NCBI GenBank assembly: GCA_023231475.1
Contig: JALJEE010000927.1
Span: forward strand, 62,001-126,000
DNA: 64,000 nucleotides
Direction: 5' to 3'
From: Seison nebaliae
Lineage: Eukaryota; Rotifera; Pararotatoria; Seisonacea; Seisonidae
Every line of letters starts with the position of its first letter. Position 1 is the stretch's first letter. The position numbers and the translations under genes were made by a program. Under the pieces are notes generated by a model that ran no database searches, was not told where the DNA came from, and was given only the letters and a program-made list of their open reading frames with translations. This document shows positions 36,928 through 48,060 of the stretch, one piece after another.

Positions 36928-39062
36928 ATGATTCTCAAAATTTATCCGTTTATCAAGTTCATTTATTATCGTCCTTCTTAGATTCTTATCAATTTCTAGT
37001 ATTCATTTCTTTTGTTTTTTATGCTTATCATTTTTCAATCAAATAACATCTTTCAATTTCCGACTACGTGATTATGCCAAAAGAACAAATGTGGAACATC
37101 TTCCATTGCATCGAGCTTCTAAAGCGTTAACTCGTTTGTCTGCTAATTGGAAAGGACCTGATTTGGAAGCATTTCGAATTGAACCATTGTGTGACGTAGA
37201 CCTCATATCAAAATGGTTTGATATTATTAAACTGCCATTTAAACTTCCAAAATCAGCAAATCAATTGACCATTGTTAAGTTTTTAAGAATTGTTATTGAA
37301 ATCATATTTGAAATAAATAGACGGCATTAGTTGAAACTTATAATGGTTATAAATTACGTTTCAAGAAAATGACCGATGACAAATGGACGTTCGGTTATAA
37401 AATAGGTTTTCAAAAATATTCTACCGAATTATTAATCGATTGAACAATATTTCCAGTTGCTAACTATAGTGATGAGATTGTCGTTCTATCGAATATCGGC
37501 AAGGCATTCGCTAAATATCCATTGCATTGCCATATAAATTACGACACTACTTATCTATCTAAATCTTCTGGTCACAGTAAAACTCAACAAACTTATTTAA
37601 GTTATTTTTGGAAATTTTTTAAATAAACTCAAAATATTTTTGTTGTTTAGGAGAATTTCCGAAATTATATTATAGTACATTCCATGGATCGTTTTGTCTT
37701 ACCCAATTATCAAAAAATGATTACGATCAAAAACTTCAAAATTTTCCTGATTTGAATTCAACGAAAGGATTTCTAGCATTCTTTTTATTTATACTGCGTC
37801 AAATACAAATTCTACATTTCTCACTAAATGAGAATGCTGTTTACGATACTTTGTTTAGTAGTGAAACTTATGCCAATGCACATAACCATGTTAATATTCA
37901 GAATATGAAAATGACTAAATCGAGACGGTATCTTCATGATGTTCCATTTCTCACCAATGGAGGTAGTAGTATATCGAAATTCTTCAACTCGGAAGAAGAT
38001 GTGTATAGTCATGTCTACAATCAATTATTGAGAAGTGAATTAAAAGCCAATTCGAATTCTCATGTTGGAAAAAATCGATTGTTTAACTATTGGCAAAATA
38101 TGGATTTCTGTAAAAGTTTGATAGTGATCATTGAAGCATTCATTTCAACACCAACACATTATGATGGTGAGAATACGTTTATTTGTAAACGTTTAAGATC
38201 CAATTTACAAAATTTCAAGAAGACACCAATACTACGTCATTTACCTGTAACTACTACAATTAAACAACCCATTTTATTTCCCTTAATTTATTTGTTATTA
38301 GATGGAGTTCAATTCTTTTCTAATTATGAAACTTGGATTCAACTTACTAAATTCTTATCAACAACAGAATATAATTCAGAAATATCAGAAGAATATAAAA
38401 CTCCTCCTCGACCTTCAACAATCGAAAAAGATGATATGCATACACCACCCGATGCTGTTGCTAAAGTCAAATATACCATCTCTTTAAAACGTCTTCAAAA
38501 TCCATATAAGAATAAAAAAAAAGTTATATTAGAGAAATTAAATGATGAAGAAAAAAGTCCGGAACTAAAAGAAAGACCTCCAGTCCATCTCGGAGATAAC
38601 ACACCGATTATTGAACCGAAACCTTATATTAGTAGTGAATCATCAGATTCAAGTGTCGAATTTAAAAGCAACATCAAGAAAAGTCTTTGTAGAAAAAAGA
38701 AGTGTAAAACTGGAACATTAGAAATTCCATTGAAAAACCCTCCAATAAATATTGACTTACAATTGAACGCAATGGAAAAAGATCCATTTGAAGATAGACC
38801 ACATCCATCAGATACATTTAAGAGTCCGGAAAAACATTTAGTAAGAAGGAAAAGTACGAAACGTCAATCAATATTCGAAGAGATCGATTCCGTTCCAGTC
38901 GACAAAATAAGACAAATGGCAAAAAGATTTAAAAATTTAAAAGAAAAGTGCGCAAATTGTCCGCCTCAGGAAAGTTCTTCAGAAGAAAGCTCTTCAGCAG
39001 AAAGTTCATCAGAAAATGAGTTGACACCAAGAACTAGTTCTGCTGATGAAGCATTGAGATAA
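36928..39062 (+). CDS. Unrecognised 639-residue protein with Ser/Glu-rich tail
   Basis: Five exons (36928-36956, 37000-37273, 37321-37405, 37457-37576, 37651-39062), introns 43-74 bp with every phase agreeing, so the model is firm although the family is unknown. The N-terminus has a hydrophobic run (IHFFCFLCLSFFNQITSF) that could be a signal peptide or anchor. Residues about 40-400 look globular: LPLHRASKALTRLSANWKG, PLCDVDLISKWFDIIKLPFK, STFHGSFCLTQLSK, STKGFLAFFLFILRQIQILH and DVPFLTNGGSSISKFFNSEE. The last 200 residues are low-complexity, with basic patches (LCRKKKCKTG) and a phosphorylation-like Ser/Glu end (ESSSEESSSAESSSENE). The tail suggests a nuclear protein and conflicts with secretion, so the first exon deserves doubt. 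I recognise no domain. Confidence 0.75.
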
Positions 39063-39239
39063 AAGAAAATGCAGTTAAAAAATGTTTTTATTAATTTAAT
39101 ATTTGTCTTAATAAAAAAAAATCGGAAGATATATTTGGAATCAACTTTGTTTTTTTTTAATATGAAATAATTGAAATTATAAGAAATGATTAAATTAATT
39201 GTTAAATGAAGACATGAATATATCGTTTTCAATCTAATC

Positions 39240-39872
39240 TTATTGAGAATAATCACGTTGTACTTTTCCTGGTTCATAATTTCTATCGATCACCGGTTCT
39301 TGTAAGAATATATGCAATGATCTCTCATTCTGTGCAAGTGGATGACCGGCAACTCTATACAAAACAATTTATAATAATTTATCATTTATAATTTCCAATT
39401 AACTTGTTAATGAAATTCTCTAAATCTTTTCTTCTTTTCTCGATAAATTCAGGTTCGAATATTCCGTCGTCACTTCGGAATGGCAATTGTTTCGTCCATG
39501 CTTTCCCAGGTAACGTAGGAACGACAATCTATTAGAAATTGAATGAAACTATCAAAAAAAAAAAACAATTCAAACTTTACTATCACGTTCCAATTCATTT
39601 CGTAACCATTGGAAATCACTATATCGACGTCGGACACTTGAAGATTTCATTCGGAAAATTGGTAAATTCGTCTAACAATTGTAAGAGATAATATGTGGAG
39701 AAGATGAATGAAAAAATAAAACTGTCATTGATACCTCGAAATCGGTATATCGTCGTCCACCAAATCCATGTGTTTCAGGATTCCTCACATCGATCTCTAA
39801 GAAATTAGCAGGAGGTAAATATGCTGTATCAAGATTCTGTTGTTTCTGGTCGATTCGCTTTGTCGATGTCAT
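39240..39872 (-). CDS. SNX3: Sorting nexin 3/12
   Basis: A PX-domain protein that binds PtdIns3P on early endosomes and works with retromer. Exons 39872-39723, 39671-39576, 39528-39404 and 39354-39240; introns 49-51 bp; 161 residues (human SNX3 162). It aligns along its full length: PQNL-like QQNLDTAYLPPANFLEIDV, TNLPIFRMKSSSVRRRYSDF, QWLRNELERDS, VVPTLPGKAWTKQLPFRSDD, GIFEPEFIEKRRKDLENFIN and VAGHPLAQNERSLHIFLQE. The RRRYSDF motif supplies the phosphoinositide-binding Arg. I chose the donor at 39722 because it restores the full strand (FEVSMTTNLPIF). SNX3 and SNX12 cannot be separated outside vertebrates. Confidence 0.95.
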
Positions 39873-40614
39873 ATTGCAAATCAGATGATTACGAACGACT
39901 ACGACGACAGAATAAGAAATACTTTTAACATTTTATTAGAATTTTTTAAAGATAATTCCATCACAATCTCGAACGTTATGAGTTGATGAGAAAAGATGAG
40001 TTTAAAGCTTTAATCACAAGGAACGTTCTAGTCGAATTCATCTAATTGATGACTTTGTAAATAGTCTGCCAATTTCTCTTTACATAAACATTAACGAACT
40101 TTGTCCTTTCTCTCTACCTGATACATCATTAAATTGAAGAAACATCGTTCGAATTCATCGTGATAATTTTACAATTTTTTCATCAAGTATTTATATTAAA
40201 ATTAAATATTTCTCTCTGATAATCTCATAGAGTGTCTGAGAAAGATTCTTTTTCCAAAGACAAAATCGGTTTAAACAAATAAAAAATTTATTTTTATTCT
40301 TATTTTTCTGTAGAAAAGAAAAGAATTAGATTAAATTCGTCTAAAAGAAAGAAAAGACATTATCACAAGTGAGACAGGAGAATTATTCATTAATCGACTT
40401 GGCATATCAAATTAAATTGTTAATTATTTGTTTGAAAGAGAAGAATTTAGTTCTCTTCTTCATCTTTACAAAGACGTAAAATTCAAAAGTTAAGCTTAGA
40501 AATAAATTTTATTTTTTCTACCCAAATTTTGTACACCTCAAAAAATATACATTCCATTTATCTTATCAAGAAAATTTAATAATCATATCTTCAATTCATC
40601 AAAACAACTTTCGA
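39873..40614. other. Divergent upstream region of SNX3 and cortactin
   Basis: 742 bp of AT-rich sequence, presumably both promoters. Nothing else seen. Confidence 0.55.
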
Positions 40615-42840
40615 ATGTGGACTAATAAGCCAAAAACAGCAACTTCTTTCGTTCCGTCAATGGCGAGAAAAACGGAAGAAGATGATGAATGGGAAACCGA
40701 CCCAGATTTTAAAGTTTTGTTTCCAATTAAATTTGTAACGACATTACTCGTTAATAAAAGAATGAGACGAATGAAAAGGAACAACGATGGGGAGCTAAAA
40801 CGATAAAAAATTCAGGTAAACAGGAAAATATAAAGTTCTTCTTTAATTGTCAAAAGATGAAGAATAATGTTGAAGTATGGAGAAGTTGAGAGAGGAGATA
40901 ACTGAAGTTAATTTAACCAAAGAAAAAAAGAAAAAAAACGATCAAGCATTCGGTTATGGTGGAGAGTTTGGTGTGCAAGAAGACCGTTTTGATGATTGTG
41001 CCGTATCGGCAGCTTATCTACCACAATCTGAGAAACATTCCTCACAAACTGGTAATTTATTTCACTATATTAAAATTTGCTTTTATTCGATTAACTAACG
41101 ACATTGTTGGAAAAACAATTGAATGAAAATAGATTATGCTAAAGGATTTGGGGGAAAGTTCGGTATTGATGAGAATGGAAAAGATAAAAATGCTGAAAAT
41201 TTCGATTATATTCCCAAATTGAATGTACATGCGTCACAGAAAGGTTATTTGATCATTTAGGAAATTGGGAATGGATTTAATTGTTGAAGATTATGCGTTT
41301 GGTTTTGGAGGGAAGTTCGGTGTGCAGAAAGATCGTGTTGATCGTTCAGCTTGTTCATATGATGAAAGAACGAAATTAAATTTACATCCATCTCAAAAAG
41401 GTTCAATTTAATCAATGGTCGAAATTCAAATATTCATTTTACAATTATAATTGTTAGATCATAAGAAAGGTTTTGGTGGAAAATTTGGAGTTGAGAAGAA
41501 TGATGAATCAACGAAAGATGTGAGAAATATTGCTCCATTGAGTACTCATTCATCACAGAAAGATTATAGTAAAGGATTTGGTGGGAAATATGGTGTAGAA
41601 AGTGACAGAAGAGATAAATGCGCTGAAGGCTTCGATTATCAAAGTCGATTACATCAGCATGATTCACAAAAATGTTTTTAAAATTTCTTCTATTTATTTA
41701 ATTCTTATCGATTCTTCTCATTTTTTTTATAATTTCTTTAATTTTTTTTTTTCTTTTTCATTCTTACATTTAGCCAAGATAGGAGAATTGTCGTCGAATA
41801 ATGTGGGTGAAAAGAAAGAAAAATTTTTGAGAAATTTACAAGAAACAAATAATAAAAACCGTGAGGAACCATTAAGAGTGAAAGGGAAATCGATTGAACA
41901 GAAAATGAAGGAATTCAATGTCGGACAAAATACGAGAACTGAAGAAACTGTTAATCAAAAGGAGAGTATTCAATCAGAAATTGATAATTTGAAATGTTCA
42001 ATAAATCAACGAAGAAAAGAGTTTTTTTTATTTCTTTTCCAAATGTTTCATTTTATTTACCACAGATTCGAAATGAATATTAATGTACACGATGAGAAAT
42101 CATCATCAAATAACCATTCGAATGGAATAATTTCACAAAACGGTTTTAACAAGCCAATTATTGTGAAAGAGAAAATTGCAGAAATTTCAAATCACCTCAG
42201 AAAACCGATTGAAGAATGTGTTGATAAAACACCAGAAATTCTCAACAACATAAAAGAATCAGAAATCATAAAAAACGAAGCACAAACGGAAACTTCACAA
42301 AGCTTAAAAGAATCAGAAATCATTAAAGATGAAACTGAAGAGAAACCTTCAAAAACTGTAACTGTACCGGAAATTTCGAGAACTATGAAAGAGAATAAAA
42401 TTTCAGAAAAACAGTCTGAGATTGCGAAAGAAATTGAAAGGAATTTTGAAGAGATATCGTCATCTGGTAAGCATATTTATGTTAATGATCTTCCATCGTT
42501 AATTTCAAATGAAACAAAAAATAAAGAAGAAAATATTTATATGAATCTCTCACAAATTGAGAAGAAGAATTCGATTGATAATAACGAAGAAGAAAAGAAG
42601 GAAGATAGCGATGTAATATCAGAGTTCGAAGTTCGAGCACTTTATGAATTTAATGGACGAGAAGAAGATGAATTGACGTTCAAAGAAAATGATATTATCA
42701 CCAATGTAATAGAAGTTTATTTTCAATTGAACATTTGTAAATTCATAAAAATTGATTTAAAGATAGATGAGGGTTGGTGGCGAGGTCAATGTAATGGAAT
42801 AGCCGGTTTATTCCCAGCAAACTACGTAACAAAATTATAA
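40615..42840 (+). CDS. CTTN: Cortactin
   Basis: An actin-branch stabiliser that binds Arp2/3 and F-actin at the cell cortex. Nine exons (40615-40713, 40761-40834, 40876-41051, 41133-41243, 41290-41400, 41458-41673, 41774-42020, 42066-42714, 42763-42840), phases consistent, 586 residues. The N-terminal acidic Arp2/3 site is seen ([11 protein letters not shown]). Five cortactin/HS1 repeats of about 37 residues follow, each with a GFGGKFGV-type core. Human has six and a half. A long Lys/Glu-rich helical region replaces the proline-rich part. The C-terminus is an SH3 domain ([40 protein letters not shown]). Exons 4 and 5 each hold exactly one 37-codon repeat, split in the same Asp codon. Confidence 0.96.
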
Positions 42841-43341
42841 AATTATTTATTTATTTCTTTCTCCCATAAACATTCCATTTTTAAACGTTTTGCATTTTCA
42901 TTATAGCACGATTAAGTTCATTATATACATTCCCTTTAAATAAAATTTACGAAAAACGTAAAAAAAATGTGAGAAATTCTTTCGGTTTTTTCTCGTTGTT
43001 TTGAATTTTGTTTGAATAAGTTTTAGATGGAAATGATTTGAAGTTCAAATAAAATGTAAAGAAGAAAAATGAAACTTTTAAGTCTCCTCAGTTGGAAGAA
43101 GTTGACAACTAAAATTTTCTTTTTTCTTTCTTATTTTCTCCTTTTCGATTACTACTACTGCGTTTTCTTCAACTATACTCTCTAATTATGTATCGGAACT
43201 TCATTCTATTCTATATCTATTTAAACTGTTTCATTTTTATTTCATTCTTAACTAAAACTTATCCTAGGCTTTTCTAAAACTTTTAGTGGTTACTCGTTTG
43301 ATCCTATAGAATCTTTCATTTTTCTGGCATTTTTCCTTTAG
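42841..43341. other. Intergenic or 5' part of the coiled-coil gene
   Basis: AT-rich. It may contain the true first exon of the next gene: an ATG at 43069 (MKLL then a GT donor) would join in phase to the exon at 43342. This is not certain. Confidence 0.4.
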
Positions 43342-44236
43342 AAACTAGCGTTTACCGAATAATTCGAGGTAAAGTTTATAATTAGATGATTTTTTTAAAA
43401 ATGAAATGTTTTAGGTAAAAGAGATGTGGAAAAATTAAATACTACCGATAAATCATGGGAAAGAAAGTCGTTTGACAAAGGTTTCTTTTTAAAATTCAAA
43501 CAATTTGTTTATTTCCTTAAGAAATTGTTAAATTGATAAAAAATGCGGAAATTAAAACGGAACGAAGTTTTTTTCCTTTCCATTTAGTGATTCTGTTAAT
43601 TTTCAATAATCAAAGATAATGATAAGAAAAAATTAGACGAATTGTTGAAGCGTTAAATTTCTTAATATACTCCATTCTTATACTTCCTCACTTTCCTCAG
43701 TTCCCAAGAATAAATATGACAAACATGGAAATCTTTTACTCATTCCAACAGAATTAGTTAAACGACTTGATAAATATCGGGAACAACTTTCTATGAATCG
43801 AATGTTGTTTTATGCTGAAAAATCGACATTGAATAATATTAAAACTCGAATTCTCAAGGAAGAGAAAAGTCGAAATTTGCATAACTATCGGTCGAAAATT
43901 TTGGGCTCTGCGTTGGTAGATGAAGTTCCATTTTCTCCATTTTCCACACATTCTACCTTTGTTAAGGATGTGAATAAAATGAAAAATAAAGCATCCGAAA
44001 GACATCGTGTTGATAATCTTAAACAGAAATTACATGACGAGAATCTCAAACTCAACAATTCTAATGAATTGATCAAGAAAGATTTACATAACTTAAAACT
44101 TGAAACGGGAATCGTCGGTAAGAGATTAGCTGCGATCAACACTTACACGAAATATATTAATAAAATTCAAGAAATATTAAACTTATATGGACGAAATCTG
44201 GAGAATCAAGGATTCTTTAACAAGTTAACTATTTGA
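43342..44236 (+). CDS. Uncharacterised coiled-coil protein, N-terminus unresolved
   Basis: Exons 43342-43368, 43415-43480 and 43701-44236 join in phase; the start lies upstream, possibly at 43069. About 209 residues are visible. After KVPKNKYDKHGNLLIPTELV comes a long predicted coiled coil of alternating charged and Leu/Ile residues (RHRVDNLKQKLHDENLKLNN, SNELIKKDLHNLKLETGIVG) ending NKLTI. There are no membrane segments or signal peptide. Layout resembles small cytoskeletal or ciliary coiled-coil proteins, but no family is recognised. Confidence 0.65.
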
Positions 44237-44438
44237 AAAAAGATTGTAATAAAAGAATCATTTGAAGAACAAATGAAAAAACAAAAGAATTTTCTAAAAC
44301 TATAAATAATCGAGTTGAAGATGCCACGAGATACACTCTATCAATACTGAAAAGTTGATCTTCTATCAAATCTCAATTTCTCGAATAATTTAATGGAAAT
44401 TTGAGAGTTTCGTTAAGTTTTTTAGTTGTTAATAAATT

Positions 44439-45322
44439 TTATTGAGGTAAAATTATCTGTCGAAGGAATATATCAGAACCGTTCATAATTTTTTTTTCTT
44501 TGTCCACCACTTCCTTTATGGTTCGATTCCCATAAGTGGTCAGATCAATCTCATCTTCAGTGTATAGGACGAATCCGTTCAAATCAACTTTAAACTCTTC
44601 ACACAACTTTGATCGGACATGATTTATTGTCCAATAATTCGGGAAGAACATGTCGACTGTTTCCCTCATTTTTCCATCGATGTCTAATGAACAATGTAAA
44701 TAAATTTTGATATTTTCATCGATATTATTTGTAATTTTCCCACTACTGTTGATAAAACAACTTTTCGCTTTCGATTTGAGTCGCATCAAAGCTACTTTAA
44801 TTCCCAACGAATTCTTCTTCTTATTCTCTCGAATCTTCTTTTCAATTTTCGAATGAATATTCTTATTTTGAAGTTCCATCACTTTTTCTTTGTCATTCTT
44901 AATTTTCTCGACAGATTTCTTCATACAATCATGATCACCTGAATGACGATGTCTATAATAATGGAAGATGTCATAAACAATGAAAATTGGAGAATAATAA
45001 AATATTGGACTTGATACAAAACAATTGGGAACAATCGTGACAAGGATCAGATGTCAAATAAACTTTTCCTTTGCAATCAATTTCAGCACATCGTTCATCT
45101 CGATAAATATTCTCAATTTTTCCTTTTTCTTCATCTGATAATTCATCTTCGTATTTCCCACAACTTTCTTGGTGAATGGCAAAACAATTTTTACTAAACA
45201 AACAAATTCATCGTTTTGAGATCGTAAATAAAATTTTACCAGAATTTTTTTATACAATATTGACAATTGATGGGAAGAAAGTCTAATGTTTGACATTTCT
45301 CACAATGCTTTCCGATATCCAT
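44439..45322 (-). CDS. ZFAND1: AN1-type zinc-finger protein 1 (ZFAND1)
   Basis: A cofactor of the p97/proteasome system, known in humans for clearing arsenite-induced stress granules. Exons 45322-45240, 45193-45011 and 44952-44439; introns 46 and 58 bp; 259 residues (human 268). Two AN1 fingers are complete after splicing: CEKCQTLDFLPINCQYCIKK-FC-KNC-FAIHQESC and the second from CAEIDC to CHDC..LFC, HRHSGDHDC, with the final His and Cys supplied by exon 3. A charged helix follows, then a C-terminal ubiquitin-like region (IKIYLHCSLDIDGKMRETVD ... DLNGFVLYTEDEIDLT), as in ZFAND1. The Cys/His spacing crosses both introns correctly. Confidence 0.92.
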
Positions 45323-45487
45323 AATTAAAGAAATTATTTTAAATTAAATTAAAAAGTTTATTAACGAATGCTGTAAAATCAAACAGAAGTGAAATTTAAT
45401 GAGAATATTTCCGGTTTTTTTTTTGAATAATGAATCCATTTGAAATGAAATCATTGTCTGACCGTTTGTCAACTAAAATCTATAAAG

Positions 45488-46207
45488 TCAATTGGAATTG
45501 TTTGTTGAATGACGTGAAATGATCGAGTTGCCTTTCTTCGATGTTTCTCCAACTGATTCGGATGTGGATGAATGAGAATAATCATATAACAATTGCTCAT
45601 AATCGGTATTGCGAACACGTTCCCTACAACGAATCATCCAATCAGGTAATGCTTCTCCATCATTATCACCCGCCCAACATCGTTGATGACGATCTTTCTC
45701 CTCATTATTATTGAGAGTATCATTATATGCATATTTACCTTTTTCCGAATGTCGTTTTCCATGAGCTTTATGATCATGTGTTCCTGTCACTCCACTTCTT
45801 TTTGTCGAATATTTCTTATCACATTTCAATTGTCCATGAGATCTCAATGTTCGTTGATTATGATTAATTCTTCTCAATTGATCGATTGTTGGAATAGGAA
45901 TTTTGTTAGCTTCACGAAATTCATGACAATCATTCGTTCGACGACAATCATTTGTCTGAGTGGAACAAACTTGTGTGAACTTCTTTCTCTCCTTCATAAA
46001 TTCCGAATCACATATCGACTGAATAGTAATCAGATGACCAAATTGCTGCTCCACTTTACTTGTCTTCTTCTCGTCGACTTTCATCGATTTCTTCTCTTCA
46101 TTCTTTTGACCTTTAGATGATTTCTTCGTTTTTTGAATAGACGCAATCGACTTCGTCATCTTCTCTTTCCTTTGTCTCTTTTTTCCAATTTGTATATCGT
46201 TCGTCAT
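45488..46207 (-). CDS. Basic orphan protein
   Basis: A single open frame of about 239 residues from the first ATG (46207). It is strongly charged: an N-terminal Lys/Arg-rich third (GKKRQRKEKM, KKSSKGQKNEEKKSMKVDEK), a His/Arg-rich middle, and a short less charged part (CWAGDNDGEALPDWMIRCRE) before a Ser-rich end. There is no signal peptide, membrane helix or recognisable domain. Composition suggests a nuclear or RNA-binding protein, which is inference. It lies upstream of ZFAND1 on the same strand (165 bp). Confidence 0.6.
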   Translation of the reverse strand: MTNDIQIGKKRQRKEKMTKSIASIQKTKKSSKGQKNEEKKSMKVDEKKTSKVEQQFGHLITIQSICDSEFMKERKKFTQVCSTQTNDCRRTNDCHEFREANKIPIPTIDQLRRINHNQRTLRSHGQLKCDKKYSTKRSGVTGTHDHKAHGKRHSEKGKYAYNDTLNNNEEKDRHQRCWAGDNDGEALPDWMIRCRERVRNTDYEQLLYDYSHSSTSESVGETSKKGNSIISRHSTNNSN

Positions 46208-46703
46208 AATTCTATAAAAATTTCTCCCAAACAACTGATTTGGAGAGATGGTGTGAAGAATGAATAATTTCCTACCAGGCAAACTAATGATTTAACTTAA
46301 CGAAATATAAAGTGAACAAAATTCCTTTCTTAGTTCTAATTTTCGGTTTAAACGCACTTTGAGCTTGTTCGAATTCAAGTGCGCTTAATTATCTCGAATT
46401 AGGCGGACAATAATACGGGTATTTAATTCTCGTTTATTTATCAAATGAAATACGAATGACAAATTTTAATTTTCTTTACTTTTAATTTTTTCTCATTTTT
46501 ATTTTCTTCGAGTACTAAATCTCATCTTTTCTTATCGTCATATTTCCTTGACTGATTGATATTTATCAAACAAATGAATAATCTCTTCACATTCATTATA
46601 ATTACTTGTTAGATCTCAATTACTAATTACTATTGTTTTTATTATTTTTTTTAGATCTTTCTTTGGGAAGTTGAAAATTTCTCTTCTTTTTTAAACTCTT
46701 TAG

Positions 46704-47412
46704 ATCACTTATTTTAGAACTAACCACTGCATATCTTCTACCTAAACCAACTCCAAAAGTTCCGCGGAAAAAGTTTTAATTTTAGATAAACAAAACAATA
46801 TTTCGATATTATTTTAGTCAATACAATAATTCAATTAACAATGAAATAGGAATTGAAGGAAGTATAAAAAATGAAGAGAATGAACAATTAGAAAATGTTA
46901 TACTCAATCAATTATCGGAAGGAAATGATCTCATTATCGATCCTGCAACACTTATTGAGAAAATCTTTGAACAATTTGACGATATTCATGATAATTTAGA
47001 TAGTGACATTATTACACAAAACAGTCCGATAAACGAAGACAGATATTATGTAATAAATCCAAATATAAATAATCAGATCGGTCACATGGACCTGTCAGAA
47101 AATTTGGAATCAGATACAGAGGAGCTTTCTAATAATTTGGAAGAAGCGGATATCATTGAATTTAGAAATGGAGTTTCTGATGAACCAAAAGTTCCAAATA
47201 AACGGAACATTCTCCATAAATTAAAAAATGCAAAAATCGATAATTCGAAAGAAAATAAAAAGTTTTCGAAACCTCAGAAGAAAAAAGTTCAGAAGAAGAA
47301 AATTTCAAAAAAGCATATTCAAAAGAAAAAAAATTCGAAGAAACAACATCAGAACAAGATGACACATTTAAAGTTAAAAATACAGACGACCAACACCATA
47401 ACTTTCATTTAA
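46704..47412 (+). CDS. Acidic-to-lysine-rich orphan protein, N-terminus unresolved
   Basis: Two exons join in phase (46704-46772, 46818-47412; 45-bp intron); the start codon was not found and at least one more 5' exon is expected. The visible 220 residues begin LELTTAYLLPKPTPKVPRK, continue with an Asn/Glu/Ile-rich acidic region (QLENVILNQLSEGNDLIIDP) and end in a lysine-rich tract (KKKVQKKKISKKHIQKKK). This acidic-then-basic layout is common in nucleolar or chromatin proteins, but no family is recognised. Confidence 0.55.
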
Positions 47413-47601
47413 TATTTTCCGTATTTAATGTTTCTGAAATAAAACGTTAATTTTTTTTATAAAATCCAAAAAATATTTTATTCATTTTTTTTAAATTTAG
47501 ACATATCATTTTACAAGAAAAAAAAAATTTCAGTAAATTTATTTGTTTATCGTTAAATTAAAAAAAATTCAGTTCACAATTGTCTTCATTCACAAAAAAA
47601 A

Positions 47602-47748
47602 GAATTCGGTCAACCCTTTTTTCCCCAATCAGAAAGTAGTCAACTCATTTTGTCAAAAATAAGAAAGTAGTAAACCCATTTTTTGTCAAAAATAAGAATG
47701 AAGTTAACCCATTTCGTCTAAAAATGAATGAAGTCAACCCACCATTTT
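47602..47748. repeat. Degenerate tandem repeat, unit about 33 bp
   Basis: Four to five diverged copies of a unit containing a GTCAACCCATTTT core and AAAATAAGAAAGTAG. Copies are recognisable at about 47607, 47635, 47669, 47702 and 47732. No coding frame runs through the array. Confidence 0.75.
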
Positions 47749-47859
47749 CATATAACTAAACGAAACTTTATTTTTTTAGAAGAAAAAAAATCGTCTTATT
47801 ATTTGTTCAATGTTGAAGAATGGAATCAAAGAATTTTAAATTTTAAATTTGTATATTTT

Positions 47860-48060
47860 TTTTAGCCACATCGAATCCGCTTTTCATTAATATCGTTGGA
47901 ACCCGGAGCAATCTTGTGTTGTCTATTTCTTGTCCATCAAATTTCCTATACTCTTTGACGACAATGCTCCCTCTTTATAGGATTCCGTTGACCAAACATT
48001 GACATTGAGTATTCTTGTATCTAAATCAATAACGAGAGTACTAACCACTTCTCTCCCATT
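47860..48060 (-). pseudogene. Disrupted SEA-like coding remnant
   Basis: Two overlapping minus-strand frames read as one protein if a single base is gained or lost near 47970. The first part includes VVSTLVIDLDTRILNVNVWS and ends YKEG; the second continues SIVVKEYRKFDGQ then RVPTILMKSGFDVAKK. The junction would give GSIVV, the autoproteolysis-type motif of SEA domains (G-S-V-V-V), after a matching V-x-V strand. No start codon or other exons were found. A sequencing error, a missed intron or chance are possible. Confidence 0.3.
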
